This document shows positions 1 to 9,184 of a stretch of 64,000 nucleotides of DNA, one piece after another. The DNA lies in assembly GCA_010909165.1 (NCBI GenBank), contig MU008161.1, forward strand, positions 434,001 through 498,000, given 5' to 3'. The position numbers and the translations under genes were made by a program. The notes under the pieces were generated by a model. It was not told where the DNA came from and searched no databases. It saw nothing but the letters and a program-made list of their open reading frames with translations. Each line of letters begins with the position of its first letter. The first letter of the stretch is position 1. This stretch comes from Anthoceros angustus. Taxonomy: Eukaryota; Streptophyta; Anthocerotopsida; Anthocerotales; Anthocerotaceae.

Positions 1-247
1 TAGAGAATTCGGGCGGTGGTATGGCTAGGTCCCGGGTTGCAACCTCCAGCGGTTGACATTGCGTAGGGTGGTTCATACCCTTGTTCTCGGCGGAAGGGTC
101 GGGATGTACCTTGAGCATCGTTTTTGGCACAACGCCCGCGTCGACTTTGCCCTTCGTTTGAGTTATGCATTGTAATATGACACGCTTCGGCAGTTGGACT
201 CCCACACTCAAGATGGGCAAGCCTGCTCGACTTAGGGGAAGGTTTCT

Positions 248-499
248 GTGGTTGGCGCTTGGTGGGAGGAAGATTTGGAACAAGCACCTCCACATTCACT
301 GGAGTTAATGCTTAGCATGTTTTGGTTGGTTCTCCATTGGAGTCCCTGTCTCCTGCGCAAGCAGATCAAGGAGACATCAACCCAAACTATCGATATCTTG
401 ACCAAAAGCTTACCATGTGACCAGCCCATAGCCTGCACTTCACTCCTTGGAGTTTGCGCACTCCCTAGCCAAGATAGTTTATCTGCCCTATATGTCTAG
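248..499 (+). pseudogene. Ty1/copia pol C-terminal remnant (RNase H end)
   Basis: The last part of this open frame reads KQIKETSTQTIDILTKSLP. That is the usual ending of copia polyproteins, where RNase H finishes in a 'xDIxTKxLP' motif shortly before the polypurine tract. The upstream residues do not look like copia, so only the last 40-50 codons are convincing. The frame stops at 499, immediately before a purine-rich tract and the presumed 3' LTR. The element continues off the left edge of the window or is truncated there. Confidence 0.6.
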
Positions 500-500
500 T

Positions 501-790
501 ATGAGGGGGAGTATTGGAATGCTCGTCTCTGTATTGGTATTGGAATGGTACATCCTAGATAGATGGGCAGATCCTAGATGTGAACAGTCACACCCTTTCG
601 CGATAACTACATAAGGCACAACGTACCCAAGAAACTGACTCTTTCCTAATAATTCTTCTCCTCTATCCCATCTCGTACATGCATCCTGGCCTGCCTGATT
701 TCTTATACCTTGCCACTGCGTGCCACCACCCTTAATAGCATTCTTTAATGTTGTAGAGCATTGCGCATTGCCCGACGATGGGGAAGAGCA
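501..790 (+). repeat. Polypurine tract and 3' LTR of the left-edge copia element
   Basis: A purine tract (ATGAGGGGGAGTATT, 501-515) follows the copia RNase H end. This is the normal copia PPT, and the LTR would begin at the TG at 515-516. The right end of the LTR is not determined because no second copy is in the window; 790 is a guess from the change in composition. No target duplication can be tested. Confidence 0.5.
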
Positions 791-856
791 CATGACAATA
801 TAATCGTTTTTTAATTGAGCAACACAACCTGATCATGATAAAGTTACATAGATATA

Positions 857-1069
857 TCATTGTCCAAATTCCAAACATACCCCATGTCTGAAGCAGTACG
901 CCATCCACTCCTGGCCTGCAACAGTAGTCAAATGGAACGGGTTATCGGTCGGAATGAAATGGTAGAAACCAGGACTCGGAAACGGAATAGTAAAAGAACA
1001 ACTTGCGGATCTAAAATATGATAACTGGCTATTGTAACTGATTCTTAGATTCGTCCCGAATTGGGGCAC
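857..1069 (-). other. Short reverse ORF, weakly phytocyanin-like
   Basis: A 70-codon frame has a late segment (NPFHLTTVAGQEW, then C-x3-HGVC and a final GQ) that recalls the C-terminal half of phytocyanin copper-binding domains. The spacing of the Cys and Gly residues is off by one and no upstream exon or signal peptide is visible. It may be a decayed exon or chance. I would not assign a function. Confidence 0.15.
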
Positions 1070-1163
1070 GCTAAACTCCCGTGGACGAGTTATTCTGCGT
1101 AAGACTACTACTATGAATTGAATTGAATGATCCGAGTGGCCCGATCGTGATCGGCGTCGAGGA

Positions 1164-1636
1164 GGGTGTCATTTGACTCGTCCCCAAGCTCGGTCCCATT
1201 CCAGATGTGTTAAAAAACATAGGACCGGAGGTTCTTCAAGAGTCCGGTCCCCACCGTCGGTCCCCTATTTTTGTCGGGGACCGAGGGTTCGTAAAAGGTC
1301 CGGTTTAAAATTAGTAAATTACTTAATTTTATATCCAAAGGTTTATATTTATTATACAGGGACCCATCTTATAATTGGTAAGGTCATAAAGATACTTACC
1401 AATTGGATCTGTGGGCTATGTCTTTATTTATCTAATACTTGGAAAGACTAGCCCCGACAATAGAATATATTAGACATTTGTGTTTTTATATTATTATTAT
1501 TTATAAATTATTTAATATTTATTATATTTAGTGACCAAGGTCGCGAAAAGGCACGGTCCCTGCTCGGTCTGGGACCGAGCATAGCCAGGCTAGGCGGTCC
1601 CGGGGACTGAGATAGTACTCGGTCAAAATGACACCC
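1164..1636. mobile_element. 473-bp non-autonomous TIR element (MITE-like)
   Basis: The left end GGGTGTCATTTGAC (1164-1177) is matched by the reverse complement of the right end (1622-1636), with one extra T. Just inside both ends are further copies of CTCGGTCCC/GGGACCGAG. The centre is AT-rich and holds a 10-bp stem (1373-1382 with 1395-1404). There is no coding capacity. I could not identify a clear target duplication, so the superfamily is open. Confidence 0.6.
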
Positions 1637-1655
1637 TGGACTACTGGACATAGGT

Positions 1656-1705
1656 CATTGTTGCCGTACTCTCGTTCGAACATCGTTGCCGTACTCTCGT
1701 TCGAA
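1656..1705. repeat. Two tandem copies of a 25-bp unit
   Basis: Units 1656-1680 and 1681-1705 differ at one base (CATTGTTGCC versus CATCGTTGCC at the start). They lie directly beside the right end of the 1164-1636 TIR element. Confidence 0.8.
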
Positions 1706-1978
1706 GGGTGCAAGCAGCTGAAGGCATGCCTATGAGTCCCCGAAGGCCATAAATGCGCATACCCCATGCCACCCCTCCTTGGAGACTATCTTCGGGACAG
1801 GAGGATGTTAATCGTAGAGGAAGAACCCCTCGTGGGAGAAGAAGAGGAAGAAATCTAGTATTTTCCTTTGACTTGGTACTCAACAATTTGTACCAAGGTG
1901 TGCCTAAGCTCCTAGCACCAAGGGCATTCACCCCCTCCAGACATCGAAGTGCAGGATGCTTAACAGCCACGTTCTAAT

Positions 1979-2021
1979 AAATGTGTGTCCATTTTGGCCT
2001 AAGCCATTTGGACACACATTT
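1979..2021. repeat. Inverted repeat, 13-bp arms
   Basis: The arms AAATGTGTGTCCA (1979-1991) and its complement (2009-2021) flank a 17-base loop. No adjacent gene makes it an obvious transcription signal. It is probably the core of a small decayed transposon. Confidence 0.6.
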
Positions 2022-2339
2022 ATAAGCCCAGCGTGAAATTGCAGGCATGCTCTTGGTAGCCTAGGTGCCACCTGTAGGCTCCAGTGCTAAGAGTCTGGAA
2101 CTTGTATGTGAATATATAGTTCTCACCATGAGAGACCACCATTTCATTAAGTTAACTTCTCAGCTTAGGAATATTGCGCATGCGACCTTGTTCCAATGAA
2201 GGCCACGAGATGCACAAACACAAGCCCAGCACAGGCGGCCACCTACGCAGACCTGGACAGCACCTGCCACCTGCATACATCTCATTCTAGAAAGACTGAT
2301 CAACGCTGTCGCTGCGCTAGCGCTGTGAAGCTTCGACAG

Positions 2340-2373
2340 CCTGCACAATCAGCTATATAGCTGATTGTGCAGG
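2340..2373. repeat. Perfect 34-bp palindrome without spacer
   Basis: The 17-base half-site starting CCTGCACAATC is followed directly by its exact reverse complement, centred at 2356/2357. It lies just downstream of the unrecognised reverse ORF at 2403-2888, so it would fall in that gene's 3' region if the gene is real. Confidence 0.85.
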
Positions 2374-2402
2374 ACATTCAGATCCTCAACAGATCTAGAT
2401 CC

Positions 2403-2888
2403 TCAAAGCGTACACAAGGATCTCTTCCATGTTGCAACTGTTTGTTGTTCTTGAAGCACAAGGATCTGCGGCCACTGGCTAGTTGCAGCTGAGAGAAAAT
2501 TTCTGGCGCCTTCTTGGACTGGAGAACGAGAAGCGTTGTAGCAGTTGCAAGATTGCGTAGATCTGGATTTGGTTTTCAAAGTATGTTGGGAGATGGATAG
2601 CGCATAACGGCAAGAGGCGCAATTTGATGGCCAGGTGCCATCCACGGGCACCTGAAAGAACGTTCTTCTACAGATCTGAATACCTACAGGATCCGTACGG
2701 ATGGGATATCCCTGGAAGCCCTCCTTGAGCAAGACTGGATTCGTCAGCACAAGGCGGGCTATTGCATCCTGGTAGATAGCTAGCGTGCGCCGCTCGCGAG
2801 GCATGCGCACCGTGTCTCGAGGGCTCGAGGCGTACTTCGAAGTTAAGTAGCGAGAAGGAGTTGAGGCAGAGGACATGGACGGCCGCAT
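2403..2888 (-). CDS. Unrecognised reverse-strand protein, possibly two exons
   Basis: This is a 161-codon frame beginning MRPSMSSASTPSRYL. Residues 1-65 are basic and hydroxylated and look like genuine coding sequence (RERRTLAIYQDAIARL). A possible intron exists: GTAGGTATTC lies near 2688 on the minus strand and a TTCTTTCAG acceptor lies about 35 bases further, which is very short. I do not recognise the family. The upstream sequence is GC-rich and could be a promoter and 5' UTR. Function unknown; it may be a first exon or a transposon remnant. Confidence 0.35.
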   Translation of the reverse strand: MRPSMSSASTPSRYLTSKYASSPRDTVRMPRERRTLAIYQDAIARLVLTNPVLLKEGFQGYPIRTDPVGIQICRRTFFQVPVDGTWPSNCASCRYALSISQHTLKTKSRSTQSCNCYNASRSPVQEGARNFLSAATSQWPQILVLQEQQTVATWKRSLCTL

Positions 2889-3589
2889 CGCAAACTCAGC
2901 GACTGTCCGTGGAGGAAAGAAAGGCGATGCTTGCCAATTCCAGAGGAGGAAGATGCTTCGCGGGTGGGGGCCCGGCGCGGTGAAGATGACTACGGCGGCG
3001 CTCGCAAGCTCCAGGTCGTGGAGAGATAGGATTATGAGGCACGTGGGCAGCCGATAGCGGTGAGGGTGGTGGAAGTAGGGTTAGGGCCGGGTCCCACGCG
3101 CAAAGCCTGCATTAAGGCCTTCCAGCAATAGCATTAAGAACGTCAGGCTGGCGGTGGCGAACAGAAATGCAGGTGACACTTTTACGCACTCGGTGGCCGA
3201 GCGGTTGCAAATTGTATTTGCTTAGCTTCGCTTTCCTTCGCTTCGCTTGCGGGGAGCTGTTTGGCTTGGGCTTGGCTTTGGCTTGCAAGAAGAAGGAAAA
3301 GCTTGTTGTGCCTGCTTGCTGCTCTGCTCTGCTGCTGCCGTGAAAGTGAAAGTGAGCTCGGGTGAAATTGCATGGAGGTGTGGTGACCGCTGGTGTGTCT
3401 ATGTATGTACGGCAGGTAGACGGGGCAGACGGGGCAGACACAGAAGTGTCGTGGCCTGATAACCAGGTGAGCAATCCAGCGTTAGCGGTTTCGGAGGAGG
3501 AGAGTGAGAGGAAAAAGGTAGGCTCCCCTTGCAAACTTGCTGCAAAGCTCGTGTACCAGAGCTTCCAATGAATTCTTCGTCCCGCAAGC
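2889..3589. other. Intergenic region upstream of the DUF1635 gene
   Basis: No recognised gene. It contains CT-rich stretches and several small overlapping frames, none with family resemblance. It probably holds promoter and 5' UTR sequence for the divergent ORF at 2403-2888 (-) and the DUF1635 gene (+). An upstream exon of the latter may also lie here. Confidence 0.4.
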
Positions 3590-4416
3590 TTGCACGCAAG
3601 GAATGCCCTGGTCGGTGGTCAGCTGTCGTTTGCTGCTGTTCTGAAGGTTTTTGAAAACTTGAAGAAACTGCTGGTGTGTGCCACGCTGGAGGCTGAAACT
3701 GCATCCTCTGCAGTCACCAGATCCTTGGGGCAGCGGTATGAAGCCCGGGTGAGGCATTTGGAGGACCTGCTGAGGACGGCCCAGCGGGATCGCGATGAAG
3801 CCAGAGAGGAGTGCTTGCTGCTGCGGAAGAAGCTGGCTATCGCCACCAGCGCCTCCTCTAGCGCCGTAGGAGGCGCTGTGGCAGGCCCCGGCCACAAGGT
3901 TTGCGTGGAAGAGCAGCAGCAGCCACAGCCACAACGTCAACAGCGCTCGCCGCCGCAACCCCAGCCGCAGCCACAGCCACAGCAGCAGCAGCAAGCGCAG
4001 GCGCAGGCGCAGGCGCAGGCGCAGGCGCAGCCTCAGCCTCAGCCTCAGCCTCAGCCTCAGCCTCAGCCTCAGCAGCAGACACCGCTGATTAGTATCCATC
4101 CCAGAAGCAACCTCTCAGGGCGAAGGACGCGCAGCTTAGAACGAATTTCCTCCTCGCTGCAGCTGGAGCTCCATTCCAAGAAGCTGTCGGATTTGCGGCA
4201 ACAGAGCCGGCAGCAGCAGCAGCAGAGCAAGGACTTGGACCGGCACAGTGGCGACATGGAAATTATTCCCTCTCCAGATGCTCAGTCCTCGTTAACCTCT
4301 TCTCTGCATGTAGAGGTGAGTCACTCCTTAGATGACCAGCATTCCTTGATAGCGCAGCAGGGAATCCCGGCTGCCGGCTGCTGGGATTTGCCGAGGATGA
4401 AAATGCAACAGCAGCC

Positions 4417-4448
<32 letters not shown>

Positions 4449-4915
4449 TGCAGCAACTGGAGCCTTCCGATCCGCACCTCCGAGTGCACTCCAGCTACGA
4501 TTCCAGTCCCAACTTCCCGGTTCCAGCATTCAGCTCCTCGGCCGTTCCTCCTCACAGCGGTGGGGACATGTTGGGCGTGTCGGGTTTGCCTGGCGCAGCT
4601 TTCGTGGAGTCGGCATCCAGCTCTTCGCTCTTGCGGCAGCGACCTGTCCACCTTCCGGAGCCTCCCGAGTCGGACATACAGGTGATGCTCAACTCGCTGC
4701 CGGAGAGGGGGAAGCTGCTTCAGGCTGTGATGCAGGCGGGCCCTCTGCTGCAAACACTTATGCTTGCAGGCCCATTGCCGCAGTGGCGGCATCCCCCGCC
4801 CGCTGTTGCGTCTGTGGAGATTCCTAAGGTACCGGTGGCCATGCCCTCGGGCATAGAGCAGTCCAAGGGGACTGCTTCCTTAAGCAAGTCCACCAGCTAT
4901 GGCAAATCTGGATAG
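3590..4915 (+). CDS. DUF1635 family protein with Gln-rich low-complexity tracts
   Basis: This 441-aa frame is assigned to the plant-specific DUF1635 family from two separated signatures. The first is an N-terminal coiled coil (about residues 20-85; KKLLVCATLEAE, then LEDLLRTAQRDRDEARE). The second is the C-terminal block (about 366-412; LPERGKLLQAVMQAGPL, then LAGPLPQWRHPPP). Between them lie a Gln/Ala/Pro-rich tract (about 107-163) made of GCGCAG and CAGCCT hexanucleotide runs, and a poly-Gln run (about 273-290). The family has no established biochemical role. The start is uncertain: the frame opens just before the conserved coiled coil, so a short upstream exon may be missing. A plausible donor lies just after the stop, so the 3' end may also be spliced. 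Confidence 0.8.
3907..4080. repeat. In-frame hexanucleotide repeats (GCGCAG, then CAGCCT)
   Basis: A coding microsatellite inside the DUF1635 gene: about seven Gln-Ala units, then about eight Pro-Gln units. It also generates long shadow ORFs of Leu-Arg and Ala-Glu on the other strand, which should not be annotated. Confidence 0.9.
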
Positions 4916-5311
4916 CGTGGTAAGCGAGCTCATGAAATGTTTTCAGCCTGGCAGTCGCGGGATTCAACTCTTGAAACTGGTGCAGTTACAACAGAACAGA
5001 GCAGAACTTTGCAGGTGTTTTGGGGACCGTGCCTTTGTCAATGACGGTGTACATCGTGTTTTCACAAGTGTACAGACCATCTGGACCTCTCTGTTGCTGC
5101 TTCAAATATCCCAGCATTATTCTTTTGTGAATAAAGGTTGAAATTATCAAGAGATGGAACTGCTTTCCATCATCTCTACTCAAGCCCAAGTATCCCGTCT
5201 TCTGCCTGCAGGCCTGTCGCATGGATCGCATGTGGGACTCTTTGTGAACATCCATCCAGGGTTCGGCCACTTTCCGGAAGATTTCTCTTCTGCAATACTG
5301 TATGCGCCATC
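4916..5311 (+). other. Presumed 3' UTR and downstream of the DUF1635 gene
   Basis: No recognisable coding sequence. AATAAAG-type sequences near 5130-5140 (GTGAATAAAGG) could serve as a polyadenylation signal for the gene that ends at 4915. Confidence 0.35.
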
Positions 5312-5845
5312 TGACAAGAACAGTGCATTAATAGCTCGGTTTTGGTCTAATCTAGATGTTTATGTCCTTAGAAGAGAATAAACTCAAGTGGAAGTTGAGA
5401 ACTTCAGACACACTGTCACACACAAATAACGTAGGACAAGATCGATGCATTAATAGCTCGGTTTTGGTCTGATCTGGCTGTATACATACATATGTATACT
5501 CCTTGGAAATGGAAGGTGTGAGAACTTCAGACTTCAGACAGTCACACAGTGACTGACGTACTGTGTGACGGACGTCCTTTCATAGGATGAGGGCAAACGA
5601 GTTTGCTCCGATGGGTAGAGTTGCTCACTGGACAAGCATAAGGCCGCGGCCCGGGAATACTGACAAGAGCGGTGCATTAATAGGTGGCTCGGTCTAATCT
5701 ATATCTTCTGGTACAGGAAACAAGTGGAAGAGAAGTCTAGACACAGTCACAGGCAGATAGATAACAGAGTAATCAGGGTGTCACACTTGGGCCCGGGAGA
5801 GGATGAATAGAGTTGCTCACTGGACAAGGCCAGAATAGAAGCCGC
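5312..5845. repeat. Degenerate direct repeats upstream of the GH31 gene
   Basis: Three diverged copies begin GACAAG-n-GTGCATTAATAG (or GATGCATTAATAG), near 5312, 5435 and 5662. Each runs through 'CTCGG(TTTT)GGTCT' towards an 'ACTTCAGACACA' or 'GACACAGTCACA' stretch. A second motif, AGAGTTGCTCACTGGACAAG, occurs twice (about 5617 and 5807) and vaguely resembles the A-box part of tRNA-derived SINEs. No coding potential. Confidence 0.6.
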
Positions 5846-5983
5846 TCTCAGGGTCCGACAAGCGTGGCACCTGTGACCCTTCGCTCGGCAGTAAAGCCGG
5901 GTGCGGACGTGGAGCAACAGCTGCATGGGAGAGTGCGAGTGCAGATTCTACAGATCTACAGATTCTAAAGATTCTACGAGGAG

Positions 5984-8459
5984 ATGTGGCCCAAAGCGGC
6001 TTTGCTGCTACTCGTACTTCCGCCTGCCGGTTCTCCCAACTCATGGTCCCTGCGTCCCGCATGCTCTCAGCCTCCGCATGGCTCCTGCGTCCCGCGTGCT
6101 CTCAGCCTCCGCATGGCACGTTGCATTGCACCTGTAGAGCACGCAATGGCGGGCTACACCAACATGGTGTGGCGGCCAATCATGGAGGCTTCGGTGTTCA
6201 GGTTCGACATCTCGGAGGCGGCCAGGAGCCAAGCACCTGCATCCTTTTCCTTCGCGGATCCCGCCGTGAGAGAGCAGGCTCTTGGCAACGTGGACTTGGA
6301 CGCGGACGCGGACGCGGACGCCAAGAGCTCCGTCCCTTCCTACGTGCCTCGTTTCAGGCTGCAATGCCTGGGGCTGCAGACCGTGGAATTGCAGCTCCCT
6401 GCCGGGACCAACTTCTACGGCACCGGGCTAGTGACGAGGTCGCTGGAGCGGAGCGGGCACAGGGTGGTGGGATGGAACACGGACGCCTGGGGCTACACTC
6501 CCCTCACCCACGCACTGTACCAGTCCCACCCATGGGTGCTGACCGTCCTCCCGGACGGGGACGTGCTGGGGGTGCTCGCAGACACCAACCTCAAGGTCGA
6601 GATCGACCTCCGCAACAACGATCTCGTCCGCTTCCGAGCCGTGAACCCCTATCCGATCATTACCTTCGGACCCTTCCCGGACCCGGAGGCGCTCATGGTA
6701 GTGCTCTCCAGAGCAATCGGCACCCCGGGGATGCCCCCCAAATGGGCTCTGGGCTACCAGCAGTGCAGATGGAGCTACAAAACCTCGGACAGAGTCATGG
6801 AGATCGCCAGCACCTTCCGTGACAGGAAGCTCCCTTGCGACGTCGTCTGGATCGACATCGACTACATGGACGAGCTGCGGACCTTCACCGTCAACCGAGC
6901 TGCGTTCCCGGACCCGCCGTCCCTCTCCGCCGCCCTCCACAGCCGCGGATTCCGCACCGTCTGGACCATCGACCCGGGGGTGAAGCAGGAGCCGGGCTAC
7001 TCCGTCTGGGAGAGCGGGGAGGCAGAGGATTGCTGGGTCTTGGACCAGGAGTCCATGAAACCGTTCCAGGCCATCGTCTGGCCGGGGATGTGCGTGTGGC
7101 CGGACTTCACCCGCCGCGGCGTGCGCTCCTGGTGGGCCAAGCAGATCGAATCCTTCGCCGCCGCCAACGGGGTGGACGGGATCTGCGCGGACATGAACGA
7201 GCCCGCGCTGTTCTACGACATGGTGAGGACCATGCCCTCCACCTGCCTGCACCGGGGAGACCCTGGCCTCGGAGGCCACGACTTCTACCACAACGTCTAC
7301 GGCGGGCTCATGTCCCTGGCCACGCGCCAGGGCCTGCTGCAGGCCCAGCCGGAGAGGCGGCCCTTCGTGGTCTCCCGGGCGGGGTTCGTCGGGGACCAGG
7401 CCGTGTGCTGGACGTGGACGGGGACAACCAGTCGCGGTGGGATCACCTGGAGATGGCCATCCCATGACGCTCAACCTGGCGCTCAGCGGGCAGCGCTGGC
7501 CGGGGCCGACATCGGGGGTTCCACGGCAACGCCACGCCCCGGCTGTTCGCGAGGTGGATGGGCATCGGGGCTCTGATGCCGCTCGCCCGAGGCCACCCGA
7601 CGCCAGCACCCAGAACCACGAGCCGTGGGAGTTCGGGGAGGAGTGCGAGCGCGTGTGCAGGATGGCGCTGGAGAGGCGGTACCGCCTCATGCCATATCTG
7701 TACACGCTCGCCCACCGCGCGCACAGCACCGGGATCCCCATCTGCGCGCCGCTCTTCTTCGCGGATTCCAGGGATCTCCGGCTCCGGAAAGTGGAGGACG
7801 CGTTCCTGCTGGGGCAGGTTCTGGTGTCGGCCAGCGTGGTATTGGACAAGGCCGCGGATCCCGCCTCCGTTCTCCTGCCCAAGGGCGTCTGGACAAGGTT
7901 CGATTTTCACGACCAGCATCCCGACCTCCCTCTCCTGCACCTCAAGGGCGGCAGCATCGTGCCCACCGGGCCTGTAATTCAGCACGTCGGGGAGGCCAAG
8001 GACACGGACAAGGTCTGCCTCCTGGTCGCCCTGGACGAGCACGGCAGGGCGGAGGGCTCCCTGTACGAGGACGACGGGGAGGGGTTCGGGTATCTTCGCG
8101 GAGACTTCCTGCTCACCCACTACGCAGCGCGGCTTGTGCAGGGCGAGGTGACGGTCAGGGTGGCCGAGGTGGACGGGCTGCGGACCAGACCCGACCGGCT
8201 GCTCACGGTTCGGCTGCTGCTGGACCATGGCCACGTCGTGGAAGCTGAGGGGAAAGATGGAGCGCCCATCCGGGTGCAGGTACTTGCTGGAGATGGAGAT
8301 TTGGACACCCGGGTGACGAAGCTGTCGTTGGGGTTAGACCAGAACACCACACCCCACATCAAGGGAGGAGGCTGGGCTTCGTTAGAGCCTCTGGATGATC
8401 GGGATGATGGCCAGAAACTCACACCTCACACCTCGATCTCTATGTATATACACAGCTAG
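5984..8459 (+). CDS. Family GH31 glucosidase, heteroglycan glucosidase-like (frameshifted as given)
   Basis: The sequence follows plant heteroglycan glucosidase 1 almost end to end: substrate-site YQSHPW, then VWIDIDYMD, the nucleophile motif ADMNEP (Asp codon 7190-7192), RPFVVSRAGF, the acid/base Asp of TWTGDN, and the C-terminal LEDDGEGFGY-type block (here YEDDGEGFGY). Such enzymes hydrolyse alpha-linked glucose from cytosolic heteroglycans during starch breakdown. The best starts are ATG 6146 or 6164, where MVWRPIMEASVF matches the family N-terminus; the extension from 5984 contains a 33-bp duplication. Five -1 shifts occur at 7420-7423, 7461-7463, 7502-7507, 7514-7518 and 7596-7598, all in G/C runs, with the protein otherwise continuous. 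The frame ends about 230 residues before the usual C-terminus. There are no introns. GC content at third codon positions is very high, unlike the neighbouring CLC gene. It is either a gene with sequence errors or a recent retrocopy. Confidence 0.85.
6042..6118. repeat. Tandem duplication of about 36 bp at the GH31 N-terminus
   Basis: Two copies of a unit containing CCTGCGTCCCGC and CTCAGCCTCCGCATGG follow each other. They encode the repeated SLRPACSQPPHG-type residues, which have no counterpart in the enzyme family. This favours a translation start downstream at 6146 or 6164. Confidence 0.7.
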
Positions 8460-9184
8460 AAAGTGTCAAAGGACACTGCCGCCGTTATGATTCAAACCTG
8501 TTAAAACCGCTCGCCAGCCTCAACGGGGTGGAAGAGCTGCGAATTCTTTACTCCTCTGTGATAATAAGCCTACGCATTCATGTGCCAAAAGAATTGGGTT
8601 CCTAGAACTATGTATTCCAGTCTCTGACCTTCCCTGCTGCGCCCATGCCATGGGCCTACCTCTTGAAACATCGTCCTGTCTTCTGCATCAAGGAGGCCAT
8701 GCCATACAAGTACATAGCACAACCTGGTCAGACCTCAAAGACTCGGTGGCTACTCAAGGACGCATTGAGAGGCCCGTAGATGGGGTCCTCGACAATCTGC
8801 AGAGGAAAAATCTATGACGAAACGTAAGGGGAGACCGGTAACTGTTAAAGCAGTTTCATATCCTACGGTGTCTGGGGTCGTAGAAGTCTGCACTATCCTC
8901 GGGAGTCCTGGGACCACCCTCGGCTTGGCCCTCCTAAATAATTGCCACCGACTCTTCATTCTCAAGCAAATGTATCTGAGGAGGCTGGTACCTGTGACAA
9001 ACCAATATGACTGCACCGTCGTCAGCAGAATGGAGACGGACTTCAAAGCTTGCTGTTCACACACAGGATCCGATGGGGAATGACAAACCAATATTATCTC
9101 ACAACCAGCCCCCTCATCTCTTGTTCATCCGGTTTTATGTTGTCCAAAACTTAGCCCCACAAGTGGAAGAGGGAGAAACAATCA
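8460..9184. other. Convergent intergenic region between GH31 and CLC-d
   Basis: The GH31 frame (+) ends at 8459 and the CLC-d gene (-) ends at 9185, so this holds both 3' UTRs. Two overlapping frames near 8750-9091 show no family resemblance. The expected C-terminal domain of the GH31 enzyme is not found here in any frame. Confidence 0.5.

Noticed and set aside
3187-3205. tRNA Leu/Ser-like A box (GGTGGCCGAGCGGTTG)
   Set aside because: No matching B box or cloverleaf follows within a tRNA length.
3482-4099. 205-aa minus-strand ORF of Leu-Arg repeats
   Set aside because: Shadow of the hexanucleotide repeats in the DUF1635 gene on the other strand.
6428-7882. 484-aa minus-strand ORF antisense to GH31
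   Set aside because: Produced by the very GC-rich third positions of the GH31 gene, with no domain character.
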